Origin: CAZOOW01 sp964581535
GTDB taxonomy: Bacteria; Patescibacteriota; Saccharimonadia; Saccharimonadales; Saccharimonadaceae
Direction of reading: 5' to 3'
Length of the DNA stretch: 64,000 bases
Assembly (NCBI GenBank): GCA_964581535.1
Contig: CAZOOW010000005.1
Location: forward strand, 1-64,000
Part shown: positions 1 through 9,498 of the stretch, in pieces
Layout of the letters: each line of letters opens with the position of its first letter
Position numbering within the stretch: the stretch's first letter is position 1
Position numbers and translations under genes: made by a program
The notes under the pieces: model-generated
Seen by the model: the letters and a program-made list of their open reading frames with translations, nothing else
Databases searched by the model: none
Told to the model about the DNA's origin: nothing

Positions 1-53
1 TCACCAAGCCCTATCAAAAATCTATCAAACCTCTAATTTATTTTTTTACCTCT

Positions 54-1490
54 ATGCAAAACACCTCTAAAAAAGCTTCATTTGCGTTTAAACGGACAAA
101 GATACTAGCAACACTCGGTCCAGCCACCGATAGCTATGAAGCCATAGAAAAGATGATAAAAGCCGGAACGAACGGTTTTAGGCTTAATTTTAGCCATGGA
201 ACATTCGAGGAGCGTAAGCGGCAGATTGCCTGGATACGGAAAGCCTCGGCAGCATTAGAAAAGCCAGTTGCTATCCTTCAAGATCTGCAAGGACCGAAAA
301 TTCGCCTCGGTGATATAAAAGACAATCACTATGAGGTAAAAAAAGGTGATTTACTGCATCTCGCTTTCGGAGTTGAGCATAAAGCGTCAACCCTACCGGT
401 CCAATACGACCTGAGTCTAAAGGTCAAAGTTGGCGAGCCGGTATTTCTGTTTGACGGACGAATCAAGACAATAGCGACGGCTGTTAACAAGCAAAAACAT
501 TCGATAACTGTTAAGGTCCAGAATGACGGTGTCTTGATGAGTAAAAAGGGCATTAACCTACCTGATACCGATTTTGCGGGAGACATTTTGACGGAGAAGG
601 ACTACCGTGACATCGATTTCGGAGCGACACAGGATATTGACTACGTCGCACTCAGCTTTGTACATAGCGCGCATGATGTTGAAATACTTCGGGGATATCT
701 GGCGGAAATTGGGTCTGACGCGGCTATTGTTGCGAAAGTAGAAACAAAACCGGCTATCGAGAGTGATGAGCTGGAGCGGATCGTTGAAGCGAGCGATGCC
801 GTCATGGTAGCTCGCGGCGATTTAGCTGTCGAGGTAGGTGCCGAGATCGTGCCTATAGTGCAACGAAAAATTATCCAGCTTTGCCATAACCACGCTACTG
901 TTAGTATTGTCGCTACTCAGATGATGCTCAACATGGTCGACAACCCTGACCCGACCCGCGCCGAGGTTAATGATGTCTCGCATGCGGTAATTGTCGGGGC
1001 TGACTGTGTGATGCTGAGCGACGAAACAGCGAACGGCAAGTATCCAATACGTGCTGTTAAGACTATGAAACGTATCATCATGTATACGCAGGATAATATC
1101 GCTGTACGGCCACTTGGTTCGCCACAGAATATCAGCACACATTCCGCCGCTATTAGCTCATCCGCCGTAAAACTGGCGCGAGAACTTGATGTGACTGCTA
1201 TCATCGCCGAGACGAAAACCGGCACGACGGCATATACCATTGCGGCGCATCGCCCGGTACGGCCACTCATCTCGGTGACTAGTTCGCCGCGGGTCGCGCA
1301 ACAACTGGCACTTTTGTATGCGAACAAGAGCTTTTTACGGCCTGATGGCGAGAGGGCAGGTCTCCATCTTGCGAAAGAACTCGTTGACCAGGGGTATTTA
1401 GCGCGACCATCGACATTTGTAGTTGTGAGCGGACGGCAACCCGGTGTCAAAGGCGGAACCGATACCATTCGCGTTCGAACGATCGCCTGA
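54..1490 (+). CDS. pyk: Pyruvate kinase
   Basis: Converts phosphoenolpyruvate and ADP to pyruvate and ATP, the last step of glycolysis, in the cytoplasm. The 478-residue product has the family's N-terminal KILATLGPAT segment (about residue 16), RLNFSHG (about residue 43), and the catalytic/metal-binding core VMVARGDLAVEVGAE near residue 253, followed by a C-terminal allosteric-type domain (TKTGTTAYTIAAHRPVRPLI). Length is normal for bacterial type I/II enzymes. It is followed by pgk and tpiA in the same direction, so three lower-glycolysis enzymes sit together. The ATG at 54 lies at the N-terminal edge of the homologous region. Upstream only 53 bases are visible; they are AT-rich, with no clear Shine-Dalgarno sequence. 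Confidence 0.97.
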   Translation: MQNTSKKASFAFKRTKILATLGPATDSYEAIEKMIKAGTNGFRLNFSHGTFEERKRQIAWIRKASAALEKPVAILQDLQGPKIRLGDIKDNHYEVKKGDLLHLAFGVEHKASTLPVQYDLSLKVKVGEPVFLFDGRIKTIATAVNKQKHSITVKVQNDGVLMSKKGINLPDTDFAGDILTEKDYRDIDFGATQDIDYVALSFVHSAHDVEILRGYLAEIGSDAAIVAKVETKPAIESDELERIVEASDAVMVARGDLAVEVGAEIVPIVQRKIIQLCHNHATVSIVATQMMLNMVDNPDPTRAEVNDVSHAVIVGADCVMLSDETANGKYPIRAVKTMKRIIMYTQDNIAVRPLGSPQNISTHSAAISSSAVKLARELDVTAIIAETKTGTTAYTIAAHRPVRPLISVTSSPRVAQQLALLYANKSFLRPDGERAGLHLAKELVDQGYLARPSTFVVVSGRQPGVKGGTDTIRVRTIA

Positions 1491-1515
1491 ACCAGTAGCG
1501 TTATCAACAGTAGTT

Positions 1516-1524
1516 TGCTACTAT
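1516..1524 (+). promoter_or_regulatory. Extended -10 box of pgk
   Basis: TG-C-TACTAT lies 7 nt before the pgk ATG and no Shine-Dalgarno sequence intervenes, so the transcript would start at or within a base or two of the start codon. Confidence 0.5.
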
Positions 1525-1531
1525 TAAAATA

Positions 1532-2758
1532 ATGAATAAGGGTGGGTTTTTGAAGCGTACGGTGCGCGATGTTCCGCTGAAGGGGAAAACTGTTCTCGTT
1601 CGGGCAGACTATAATGTACCACTCGCAAAGGACGGTACGATTTCTGATGATTTGCGTATACGCGCCAGCCTGCCAACCTTGAAATATTTGATAGACAAAA
1701 AATGTCGCGTTGTCATCTGTTCACACCTTGGCCGTCCGGATGGGATACCAACTGAGAAATTTACGTTAGAGCCGGTCGCCGAGCGGTTGTCCGAACTGCT
1801 CCGGCGAAACGTCCGTTTTGTCTCCGAGTGTGTAGGCGATCAGGTAGTGCAAGCAGTTAAACAGCTTGGCGCAGGCCAGGTGCTCTTACTGGAAAACCTG
1901 CGTTTTCATCCAGAAGAAGAAGCAGATGACGCCGTGTTTGCCAAAAATATAGCAAAAGCGACCAAGGCGAGTTATTTCGTTCAGGATGGGTTCGGGGTAG
2001 TGCACCGGGCTCATGCATCAACTGAAGCCGTAACAAGGTATCTTCCGAGTGTGGCAGGACTGCTACTTGAAAAAGAGGTTCGTACGATTGCCGATGCTAT
2101 GCGAAAGCCAAAAAAACCATTTGTTGCTATCGTCGGTGGTGCGAAAATAGCGGATAAAATCGGGGTAATAGAGCGTTTTATTGAAAAAGCCGATCGAATC
2201 ATCATCGGTGGCGCAATGGCAAACACATTTTTGCGTTACAAAGGCTACCCGATAGGAAAAAGTGTCGCAGAAACCGATCAGGACGATATACTTAAAAAAA
2301 TTTACGACGCTACCGCGAAGAAAACCGAGCGTGTCGATGAGTTTATTCTCTTGCCTCGTGATGTAGCTGTCGCAAAGAAAATTTCATCCGATGCAAAACG
2401 ACGCATTGTGCCGATAAACGAAGTCGCAAAAGACGACATCATACTCGATATCGGACCTGAAAGTATCGAGGACGCAGTAAAATCTGTTGAGGTTGCGAAA
2501 ACAGTGGTGTGGAATGGAACCCTTGGCTATGCAGAGCTCGAAGAGTTCTCGCACGGTTCAGCCCGGATGGCTTTGACATTAGCATCACATCCTGAAACCA
2601 CCTCAATCATTGGTGGCGGGGATACCGCTGATTTCGCACTGAAGTGGAGCGATGGTGACACGCGTGATTTCACACACGTTTCTACCGGTGGGGGCGCCAG
2701 CCTTGAACTCATGTCGGGCAAAAAACTACCAGGAGTCGAAGCGCTACTGGACGCTTAA
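1532..2758 (+). CDS. pgk: Phosphoglycerate kinase
   Basis: Transfers phosphate from 1,3-bisphosphoglycerate to ADP in glycolysis. The 408-residue product carries the N-terminal substrate-binding signature (VLVRADYNVPL, VVICSHLGRPDG), the hinge and nucleotide-binding segments (FVAIVGGAKIADKI), and the C-terminal GGGDTADFALK and THVSTGGGASLEL motifs, in the usual order and spacing. It lies between pyk and tpiA; 38 nt separate it from tpiA. A few extra residues (MNKGGFLKRT) precede the conserved start, typical for this family. A -10-like box sits immediately upstream of the ATG. Confidence 0.97.
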   Translation: MNKGGFLKRTVRDVPLKGKTVLVRADYNVPLAKDGTISDDLRIRASLPTLKYLIDKKCRVVICSHLGRPDGIPTEKFTLEPVAERLSELLRRNVRFVSECVGDQVVQAVKQLGAGQVLLLENLRFHPEEEADDAVFAKNIAKATKASYFVQDGFGVVHRAHASTEAVTRYLPSVAGLLLEKEVRTIADAMRKPKKPFVAIVGGAKIADKIGVIERFIEKADRIIIGGAMANTFLRYKGYPIGKSVAETDQDDILKKIYDATAKKTERVDEFILLPRDVAVAKKISSDAKRRIVPINEVAKDDIILDIGPESIEDAVKSVEVAKTVVWNGTLGYAELEEFSHGSARMALTLASHPETTSIIGGGDTADFALKWSDGDTRDFTHVSTGGGASLELMSGKKLPGVEALLDA

Positions 2759-2796
2759 GGGAATACTAAGGTACACTGAAAAGAAGCATAAGTATT

Positions 2797-3582
2797 ATGA
2801 AAACTACCGAACGCCGCAAGCTCATCATTGCAAACTGGAAAATGCATCTCAATGTGCATCAGGCTAGTTTGTTGGTGCACAGTCTCGCCGAGAAGGTAAA
2901 GGCACATAATAACGTCGAAATGGTATTGTGTCCAAGTCTGCTGACGATTCAATCAATGAGTCTTCAGGTGAGTCGCCGACAGTTTAAGCTAGGTGCGCAA
3001 AATTGCTACTGGCGTGACGAGGGTGCGTTTACTGGTGAAGTTTCTGCTACGATGCTTCGAGGAGTAGCTGATTATGTACTGGTGGGCCACTCAGAGCGGC
3101 GGCATATATTCCGCGAAAATGACAAAGATATTCGTCAGAAAGTACAGGCCGTGTTGCGAAATGGTATGAAACCCGTGCTATGTGTCGGGGAAACTGCTCG
3201 GGAGCGGGCCGATGGTGAAACATTGCAGGTGCTTCATGATCAGGTTGTTAACGGACTGGCAAACGTCACATCGGATGAAGTTGAAAATGTCGTTATCGCT
3301 TACGAACCGGTTTGGGCAATTGGCTCAGGCGATCCTGTATCACCAGCGGATTTGCAGAGAGCAGCCAAGTCTATTCGTAGGCAAATAGAAGCGCTGTATG
3401 GTAAAAAATCTGCTGAAGCAGTCAGGATTTTATACGGGGGAAGCGTAACGAGTGAAAATACTGATGGCTTACTCGCTCAAAAAGAAATTGATGGTCTTTT
3501 GGTGGGCGGGGCTAGTCTGAAAGCCGATGAATTTGCATCAATCGTTGAAAAAGCTCATACTAATGATAAGAAAAAAGGGTAG
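2797..3582 (+). CDS. tpiA: Triosephosphate isomerase
   Basis: Interconverts dihydroxyacetone phosphate and glyceraldehyde 3-phosphate. The 261-residue TIM barrel shows ANWKMH (N and K of the active site, about residues 12-17), VGHSERR with the catalytic His, AYEPVWAIGSG with the catalytic Glu, and the phosphate-binding YGGSV and LVGGASL loops. Length is normal. The next gene starts 5 nt after its stop, so tpiA and the acidic membrane protein that follows are probably cotranscribed. Confidence 0.97.
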   Translation: MKTTERRKLIIANWKMHLNVHQASLLVHSLAEKVKAHNNVEMVLCPSLLTIQSMSLQVSRRQFKLGAQNCYWRDEGAFTGEVSATMLRGVADYVLVGHSERRHIFRENDKDIRQKVQAVLRNGMKPVLCVGETARERADGETLQVLHDQVVNGLANVTSDEVENVVIAYEPVWAIGSGDPVSPADLQRAAKSIRRQIEALYGKKSAEAVRILYGGSVTSENTDGLLAQKEIDGLLVGGASLKADEFASIVEKAHTNDKKKG

Positions 3583-3587
3583 GCAGG

Positions 3588-4844
3588 GTGAAAGATATTG
3601 ACTTCGATGAATTAGATCGCGCCGTCAGTTCCGTTTTAGGTACAGCGTCGCAGCCAACAGAGACTGAAAAGTCTGCAGATACGACGGCTCCTGTCGGCGA
3701 TCCGGTCGCGCTAAGCAATACCCCCCAAGCAGCTACTGTACAACCTGACGATGCCCAAATACCCGCAGAAGCAACTACGGCTACTGGAGTACCCTCGCTT
3801 GAAGACGAAGTTCTCGGCACCTCTCAAACCAATGAAACTCCAGATATTGCAGATAGCACCCAGCCTGAAGCCTCCCTCGTTCCTGAAATGAATGTATCAG
3901 CCCCCGAGGCAACAACGCCGTTAGAATCGACGAGTGACGTGACCGAATCGCCCGCTAATAACGCTCCGGCTATGCGCAGGGGAAAGTTTATGGATGTGGT
4001 GCATCCTTCGGCGGACATGAATCCAGCTGCAGCGCCAACTAGCGGAACAGCAGTGGGGCATAGGGTCATCACGCCGATAAATTCTGACGTTAAACCAGAG
4101 GAACTTCCTGATCCGAAAGAGGCTGAAGAGGAGGTAAATCCACTCTCGTCCACAGTAAGTCAGGTCGAATCGACGACTATTCCGAATGCTCCCGATCCAG
4201 CAGAACAGCCACTTCCAGTTGATAATCAAACTGTACTTTCGGTTGATGAGACGACGGAGCCTGAAATAAATAGTGAGCCAAACGCGAAAGATCCGATCGC
4301 TGAATCGGCCGAGATGGCTCCTGCGACAGAGGTAGCTGACGAAGCAGACACTGCAACTATTACCATCCCGGCAGACGAGACGCCGACGCAGAGCCCATTT
4401 TTACCTGATGCAAAGGTCGAAAAACGTCCGCTCGGCGGCTTAGGCCAACCAGCCATTGATCCAGCACTGGCAGAAGATATGCCGGTTGAAGAAACGCCTA
4501 CCGATTTCACCCCTAACCAACCACAGCCAGTCGAGCCAACACCTCGCGAGCTTGAGGATGACGTTGTAAGTCGGGAAAATACTTCTGAGCCAGAGGAGGT
4601 CGATGCGACAGTTCCACTCAGCGCACAACCCGAGCCGGTTACTATTGGAGTAGCTCCTGAAGATATGACAAATACCTCAGGCAGCCAACCGCTGTTCGGT
4701 TCCGAAGAACCACAGCAGCCACTTTCTGATAATCATCCAGCAAAAAAGGGAGGATCACATCTCCTTTGGTGGATAGCTGGCCTGTTGGGGTGTTTACTTG
4801 TTGGCGGTGCTGTGGGTGCCTTTCTGTTCCTGGGCGGTTTTTAG
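3588..4844 (+). CDS. Acidic, Pro/Thr/Glu-rich tail-anchored membrane protein
   Basis: No family recognised. The 418-residue product is low-complexity over residues 1-385, rich in E, P, T, A, D and S with few aromatic residues, which suggests a disordered cytoplasmic or surface stalk. It ends with one hydrophobic segment (LLWWIAGLLGCLLVGGAVGAF, two flanking lysines before it) and almost no tail, the layout of a C-tail-anchored protein. There is no N-terminal signal peptide. The GTG start at 3588 is preceded by AGGGTAGGCAGG, a usable ribosome-binding site. It starts 5 nt after tpiA. The function is unknown; a membrane-tethered scaffold is only a guess. Confidence 0.75.
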   Translation: MKDIDFDELDRAVSSVLGTASQPTETEKSADTTAPVGDPVALSNTPQAATVQPDDAQIPAEATTATGVPSLEDEVLGTSQTNETPDIADSTQPEASLVPEMNVSAPEATTPLESTSDVTESPANNAPAMRRGKFMDVVHPSADMNPAAAPTSGTAVGHRVITPINSDVKPEELPDPKEAEEEVNPLSSTVSQVESTTIPNAPDPAEQPLPVDNQTVLSVDETTEPEINSEPNAKDPIAESAEMAPATEVADEADTATITIPADETPTQSPFLPDAKVEKRPLGGLGQPAIDPALAEDMPVEETPTDFTPNQPQPVEPTPRELEDDVVSRENTSEPEEVDATVPLSAQPEPVTIGVAPEDMTNTSGSQPLFGSEEPQQPLSDNHPAKKGGSHLLWWIAGLLGCLLVGGAVGAFLFLGGF

Positions 4845-4900
4845 CGATAGTCTAAAGTCAATTAATTCATTTCACAACGCTTTTTTCTCTGTCTTGCGCG

Positions 4901-4906
4901 TACAAT
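4901..4906 (+). promoter_or_regulatory. -10 box of pcrA
   Basis: TACAAT ends 11 nt before the pcrA ATG with no Shine-Dalgarno sequence between. It is a weaker member of the near-leaderless promoter set seen across the window. Confidence 0.4.
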
Positions 4907-4917
4907 AGATACTGTTT

Positions 4918-7041
4918 ATGCAACAGCTTCTAACAGGGTTAAATGACGCACAGCGCTCCGCCGTTGAAACATCAAGCGGACCTTTACTTTTGCTCGCCGG
5001 AGCAGGCTCGGGTAAAACGAAGACTCTGACGCATCGTATCGCCTATCTGGTAGCGCACGAAAATGTACCGACAAATCGGATTCTCGCCGTGACTTTCACT
5101 AACAAGGCGGCCCGTGAGATGCGAGAGCGTCTAGCACATCTGCTCCGGGAGGATGCAAACAACCGATCATTCATGCCGTGGATGGGTACATTCCACTCTA
5201 TCTGTGTTCGCTTGCTGAGAATGGATGGAGCAAATATCGGGATATCACCGAGCTTTGTGATTCTGGATGACGGTGATAGGCAAAGTTTTATTAAACAAGC
5301 CATGAAACAGCTTGGTATTTCTGAAAAAAGCTACCCCCCTCGAAGTATCGGCAGTGCCATCAGTAGCGCAAAAAATGACGGGGTTAGCGCTGAAGAATAC
5401 GCGGCTATGGCGAAACTTCCACTCCAACAAGTTGTGGCAGATGTTTATCCACGCTATGAACGGCTCAGGCGGGATGCTGCCGCACTTGATTTTGATGATT
5501 TGTTGGTAGAGGCGGTTCGACTCCTGAAAACAGTTCCGGAGCTCCGCAATAAATGGCGCACTTATTTTCAGCACATTCTCATCGATGAGTATCAGGATAC
5601 AAATGCAGTCCAATACGCCCTTATCAAACTTCTTATCGGTGACGAAAAGAATATTTGTGTTGTCGGAGATGACTGGCAGTCTATATATAGTTGGCGGGGA
5701 GCAGATTTTACGAATATTTTAAATTTTGAGCGTGATTTTCCCAGAGCGATGGTCGTAAAGCTTGAACAAAACTATCGCTCTACTCAACCGATCCTAGAGG
5801 CAGCGAATAACGTTATTACCAAAAATTTGCAGCGAAGCGAAAAAAAACTATGGACGGATAAAAAAGGCGGCACACCAGTTCAGGTGTTGCATGTTAGCTC
5901 AGAGCTTCACGAGGCCGAAAGTGTTATTACTCGGGTGAAAACAACGGTAGATATGCGACTTCGTCGATACAGTGATTTCGCTGTGCTTTATCGGACGAAT
6001 GCACAGAGCCGGGCTATGGAAGAGATGCTGATGCGTTACGGTATCCCGTATAAGTTGGTCGGAGGCACACGGTTTTATGACCGCAAGGAAATCAAAGACG
6101 TGCTTGCATATCTCAGACTTATTTATCAGCCAGCTGACCGGGCGAGCTTTCAGCGCATTGTTAATGTGCCGACTCGTGGCCTGGGCGCGACTAGTGTCGG
6201 GAAATTTATCGATTGGCACGACGCACAGACTTCAACGATTGTTTCCTCTTTGCGAAACGCGGAAATGTGCAGTGCTTTGACGCCAAAAGCCCGCAAGGCA
6301 CTTAGCGAACTAGGGGTAGCCCTCGAGGACCTGCGCCAAAAAGCCGAGAATATGCAGCTACCAGAGCTTATAGAAGCAGTTATAAAACGGTTCGGCTACC
6401 TACAATACCTAAATGACGGCACGCCGCAGGCCGATGATCGGCAGGAAAACGTCAAAGAACTAGTGTCTGATGCCAAAGAGCGCGGCGATATAGAACTTTC
6501 GACGTATCTTGAGGAAGTCGCACTCGTTAGCGATCTAGATACGGTGAGTGACGATGCGGATGCAGTGACGCTCATGACAATGCACGCAGCGAAGGGGCTT
6601 GAATTTCCGGTCGTTTTTATTATTGGGATGGAAGAAAGTCTGTTTCCACATTCGCGGGCGCTTTATGATGCATCAGAGATGGAAGAAGAACGCCGGCTAT
6701 GTTATGTTGCGATGACCCGGGCGAGAGAAGAGCTGTATCTTTGTAGTGCTAGCTCGCGTTTAATTTTTGGTGCTCGCCAGTACAACCCACCGTCACGGTT
6801 TTTGTCTGACATTGCTTCTGCACAGATTGCCCCGGCACAGCCCATGCGAGCGTTTTCAAGTAGCTCTGAGCCAGAAGTTGTCTACGATCAGGAAGAGTTC
6901 TCCCTAGGTGAACGGGTGCGTCATCAACTATTTGGAACAGGTACTATTGTGGCAATAGATGGCTCGAATCTCAGCATTGCATTCAACGGCAAGGGCGTCA
7001 AAAAACTAAATGCGGCCTTCGCCCCACTAGAACGACTGTGA
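4918..7041 (+). CDS. pcrA: UvrD/PcrA-type superfamily 1 DNA helicase
   Basis: ATP-dependent 3'-5' helicase acting in nucleotide excision repair and removal of recombination intermediates. The 707-residue protein contains motif I GAGSGKTKT (about residue 29), TFTNKAAREM (Ia), DEYQDTNAVQY (II, about residue 222), GDDWQSIYSWRGA (III), QNYRST (IV), TMHAAKGLEFPVVFI (V) and YVAMTRAREELYL (VI). The C-terminus GERVRHQLFGTGTIVAI is the Tudor-like module found in PcrA. Length is normal. It overlaps the following Nudix gene by 4 nt. UvrA and UvrC are encoded elsewhere in this window, so most of an excision-repair system is present. Confidence 0.95.
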   Translation: MQQLLTGLNDAQRSAVETSSGPLLLLAGAGSGKTKTLTHRIAYLVAHENVPTNRILAVTFTNKAAREMRERLAHLLREDANNRSFMPWMGTFHSICVRLLRMDGANIGISPSFVILDDGDRQSFIKQAMKQLGISEKSYPPRSIGSAISSAKNDGVSAEEYAAMAKLPLQQVVADVYPRYERLRRDAAALDFDDLLVEAVRLLKTVPELRNKWRTYFQHILIDEYQDTNAVQYALIKLLIGDEKNICVVGDDWQSIYSWRGADFTNILNFERDFPRAMVVKLEQNYRSTQPILEAANNVITKNLQRSEKKLWTDKKGGTPVQVLHVSSELHEAESVITRVKTTVDMRLRRYSDFAVLYRTNAQSRAMEEMLMRYGIPYKLVGGTRFYDRKEIKDVLAYLRLIYQPADRASFQRIVNVPTRGLGATSVGKFIDWHDAQTSTIVSSLRNAEMCSALTPKARKALSELGVALEDLRQKAENMQLPELIEAVIKRFGYLQYLNDGTPQADDRQENVKELVSDAKERGDIELSTYLEEVALVSDLDTVSDDADAVTLMTMHAAKGLEFPVVFIIGMEESLFPHSRALYDASEMEEERRLCYVAMTRAREELYLCSASSRLIFGARQYNPPSRFLSDIASAQIAPAQPMRAFSSSSEPEVVYDQEEFSLGERVRHQLFGTGTIVAIDGSNLSIAFNGKGVKKLNAAFAPLERL

Positions 7042-7505
7042 AATGGCTATACGCGGGGACGTTGCGACTCCTCTACACGGTGAGCTACCCATTCCTCAGA
7101 GTATATTTTCAAGCGAAACCGAGCCATCGCGTACGAGTGGCTATTCGATGCGGGGACGAGGTATTGCTGGTAAAAACCGCATTTAGCGCTCAGCATTTAT
7201 CATTTCCTGGCGGGGGGATTAACACTAGTGAATTGCCAGCAAACGCTGCAGTTCGCGAAGCATACGAAGAGACAGGCCTAAAGTTACCAGCTGACAACCT
7301 CCGTTTTGTTGGAAAATACACATTGCGCCAGACACTACCGTTTCAGATCAGCTTGTTTGAGTGTCGCGTCGATTCACGTGAGTTGCCATCCTTGAAATTC
7401 CCTTATTCCATGGAAATCATCGAAAGAAAGTGGGTATCTGTAAGGAAGCTTGACACTACACGCGACAGTTTCAAGGTATATCTTGAGCGCGATGCAACAG
7501 CCTAG
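7038..7505 (+). CDS. Nudix hydrolase
   Basis: Hydrolyses a nucleoside diphosphate linked to another moiety; the substrate cannot be read from sequence. The 155-residue protein has a complete Nudix box at about residues 55-77 (GGINTSE, seven residues, then REAYEETGL), so it should be active. An N-terminal segment of about 25 residues (WLYAGTLRLLYTVSYPFLRVYF) is hydrophobic and may hold it at the membrane. The GTG start overlaps the pcrA stop codon (GTGA), indicating translational coupling. Confidence 0.85.
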   Translation: MKWLYAGTLRLLYTVSYPFLRVYFQAKPSHRVRVAIRCGDEVLLVKTAFSAQHLSFPGGGINTSELPANAAVREAYEETGLKLPADNLRFVGKYTLRQTLPFQISLFECRVDSRELPSLKFPYSMEIIERKWVSVRKLDTTRDSFKVYLERDATA

Positions 7506-7508
7506 ATG

Positions 7509-7517
7509 TGGTATAAT
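7509..7517 (+). promoter_or_regulatory. Extended -10 promoter of rpfB
   Basis: TG-G-TATAAT lies 44 nt before the rpfB ATG. This gene therefore has a short 5' leader, unlike the leaderless genes. It starts the rpfB-rsmA-laccase-domain transcription unit. Confidence 0.55.
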
Positions 7518-7561
7518 AGCAACCACTGCTATATGCACATAAGAGAGACAACGAATAATTA

Positions 7562-8725
7562 ATGCAAATCATTAAACGGTTTATTCCCTCTGTTAGAGTG
7601 TGGTCGTCGCTTGCGGCGCTCAGCTTACTATTTATCTTGACTTTAGTATCCCAGGCAACTGCTGATAACGGCATGGCTAACCAAAAAAGTCATATGATCT
7701 CCATCTACGATCGGGGCGAAGTGCAAGCCATTGTGTCCAGAGCGGAAACGGTTCGTGGAGCACTAGAGCAGGCAGGAATTGTTCTCTCAGATCTTGACAT
7801 TGTTGAACCGGCCTTGAACGAAAAGTTGGTTTCAACCCAGTACAACATAAATGTATATCGAGCCCAGCCAGTGATCGTCGTTGACGGTAATACCGAAGTA
7901 AAAACTCTTACGGCAGAGCAAAGCCCCGCAGCAATCGCAAAGAGTGCCGATATGACGCTTTATCCAGAGGACAAGACACAGCTTGTACGAGCCGATAAAG
8001 TACTAGAAAATGCTGGAGTAGGTCTTCGTCTCGAGATTGACCGAGCAACGCCATTCTCGTTCGTTTTGTACGGTAAAGAGATTCCAACTGCCCGAACTCA
8101 AGCAAGCACTGTCGGCGAAATGCTTGCAGAAAAAAATATCAAGCTTGGCAAAGACGATGGAACTTCCGTACCGCTCACTACTCCAATAGTTGCCGGTATG
8201 AGCGTGTCGGTTTGGCGCAACGGCGTACAAACACTCACTCAGGATGAGGAGATACCGATGCCAGTTGAACAAGTCAAAGATCAGGATCGAGAAGTCGGTT
8301 ACAAACAAGTCCGTACTCCTGGGAAGCCGGGTAAAAAGACAGTGACGTATAAGATTAATATGCAAAATGGCAAAGAGGTCAGTCGCGAGAAGATTACAGA
8401 AGTTGAAATCCTTCCTCCGGTCAAACAGGTAGAAGTTCTGGGCGCGAAGTTTAGCAACACGTTCAGCGGTAGCTTCGCCGAGGCGCTTGCACGCCTCCGA
8501 CAATGTGAAGCAGGCGGGATATATGACCGTAATAGTGGCAACGGCTACTACGGCGCTTATCAGTACGATATTTCAACATGGGGTGGCTACCAAGGCTTTG
8601 CCAGAGCCGATCTCGCTCCACCTCCAGTACAAGACCAAAAGGTCTGGGAAACCTATCAACGTCGTGGCTGGCAGCCATGGCCGTCATGCAAGATAAAGAT
8701 GGGGCTACAGGATATTTACAGGTAA
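7562..8725 (+). CDS. rpfB: RpfB-like resuscitation-promoting factor (DUF348, G5, Rpf transglycosylase)
   Basis: Secreted or membrane-anchored muralytic enzyme. The 387-residue order is: N-terminal signal/anchor (VWSSLAALSLLFILTLVSQA, about residues 12-33); two DUF348 repeats (ISIYDRGEVQAIVSRAETVR and FSFVLYGKEIPTARTQASTV); a G5 domain (PGKPGKKTVTYKINMQNGKE); and a C-terminal Rpf domain from about residue 305, with RQCEAGG holding the catalytic Glu, then NGYYGAYQYDISTW and WQPWPSC, whose paired cysteines match Rpf. Actinobacterial RpfB has the same architecture. The downstream gene is rsmA, as in Mycobacterium, and the two overlap by one base (TAATG). It probably cleaves peptidoglycan of the cell itself or of a host bacterium; which one is unknown. 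Confidence 0.92.
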   Translation: MQIIKRFIPSVRVWSSLAALSLLFILTLVSQATADNGMANQKSHMISIYDRGEVQAIVSRAETVRGALEQAGIVLSDLDIVEPALNEKLVSTQYNINVYRAQPVIVVDGNTEVKTLTAEQSPAAIAKSADMTLYPEDKTQLVRADKVLENAGVGLRLEIDRATPFSFVLYGKEIPTARTQASTVGEMLAEKNIKLGKDDGTSVPLTTPIVAGMSVSVWRNGVQTLTQDEEIPMPVEQVKDQDREVGYKQVRTPGKPGKKTVTYKINMQNGKEVSREKITEVEILPPVKQVEVLGAKFSNTFSGSFAEALARLRQCEAGGIYDRNSGNGYYGAYQYDISTWGGYQGFARADLAPPPVQDQKVWETYQRRGWQPWPSCKIKMGLQDIYR

Positions 8726-9498
8726 TGCCAAAAAAAGAACTTGGACAACACTGGCTTCGTGATCGCCTCATCCTCGAGGCGATTGTTGATTGCGCCGATA
8801 TCACCTCGAGCGATACGGTTGTTGAGATTGGTCCAGGACTCGGAACTCTCACGAGCGTTTTACTTGGAAGGGCAGAACGAGTAATTGCTGTTGAATACGA
8901 TGAAAAATTAGCAGGAAAGCTTTCCGGACAGTTTCCTGGAAAAGATCTCACGGTTATCCACCATGATATTCTTACCCTAGAAACAAGCAAATTTCCTCAC
9001 GTGTACAAAATTGTAGCAAATATTCCATACTATATTACGGCTAAAATAGTGCACAAATTTACCACGTGTACGAATATGCCTGAAACAATCGTACTGCTCG
9101 TGCAAAAGGAAGTGGCTGAACGGATTGCTGCTGGTCCCGGAGAGATGAGTGTTTTGTCTGTCGCGGCGCAAATCGGCTATGAGGTTTCACTAGGTCCGGT
9201 TGTCGGAGCTGAATGGTTCTCGCCGCCGCCCAAAGTCGACAGCCAAGTTGTTGTCATGAAAAAGCGTGATACGCCACTGGTTGAGCGGGCTCGGCAAAAG
9301 GCTTTTTTTCGCCTTGTAAAAGCAGGTTTCGGCGAAAGACGCAAAAAACTACGCAGTTCGTTGGCGGGCGGTCTGGGTATGGAAAAAAATAGAGTAGATC
9401 AGCTACTTGTCAAAGCCAATATCGATTCTGAGGCTCGGGCGCAAGAACTATCGATTGCCGAGTGGCTGCGGCTTCTAGGAGCATACGATGAAGTATAA
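8725..9498 (+). CDS. rsmA: 16S rRNA dimethyladenosine transferase (KsgA/RsmA)
   Basis: Dimethylates two adjacent adenines near the 3' end of 16S rRNA during 30S maturation, using S-adenosylmethionine. The start is placed at 8725, where the ATG overlaps the rpfB stop as TAATG and opens with the family's KKELGQHWLRD; a longer frame extending back to 8578 lies inside rpfB and is not expected to be used. Motifs: VVEIGPGLGTLTSVLL (SAM-binding, about residue 34), AVEYDEKL, and NIPYYITAKIV (the NIPY catalytic motif, about residue 100). At 257 residues it is of usual length. Confidence 0.95.
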   Translation: MPKKELGQHWLRDRLILEAIVDCADITSSDTVVEIGPGLGTLTSVLLGRAERVIAVEYDEKLAGKLSGQFPGKDLTVIHHDILTLETSKFPHVYKIVANIPYYITAKIVHKFTTCTNMPETIVLLVQKEVAERIAAGPGEMSVLSVAAQIGYEVSLGPVVGAEWFSPPPKVDSQVVVMKKRDTPLVERARQKAFFRLVKAGFGERRKKLRSSLAGGLGMEKNRVDQLLVKANIDSEARAQELSIAEWLRLLGAYDEV

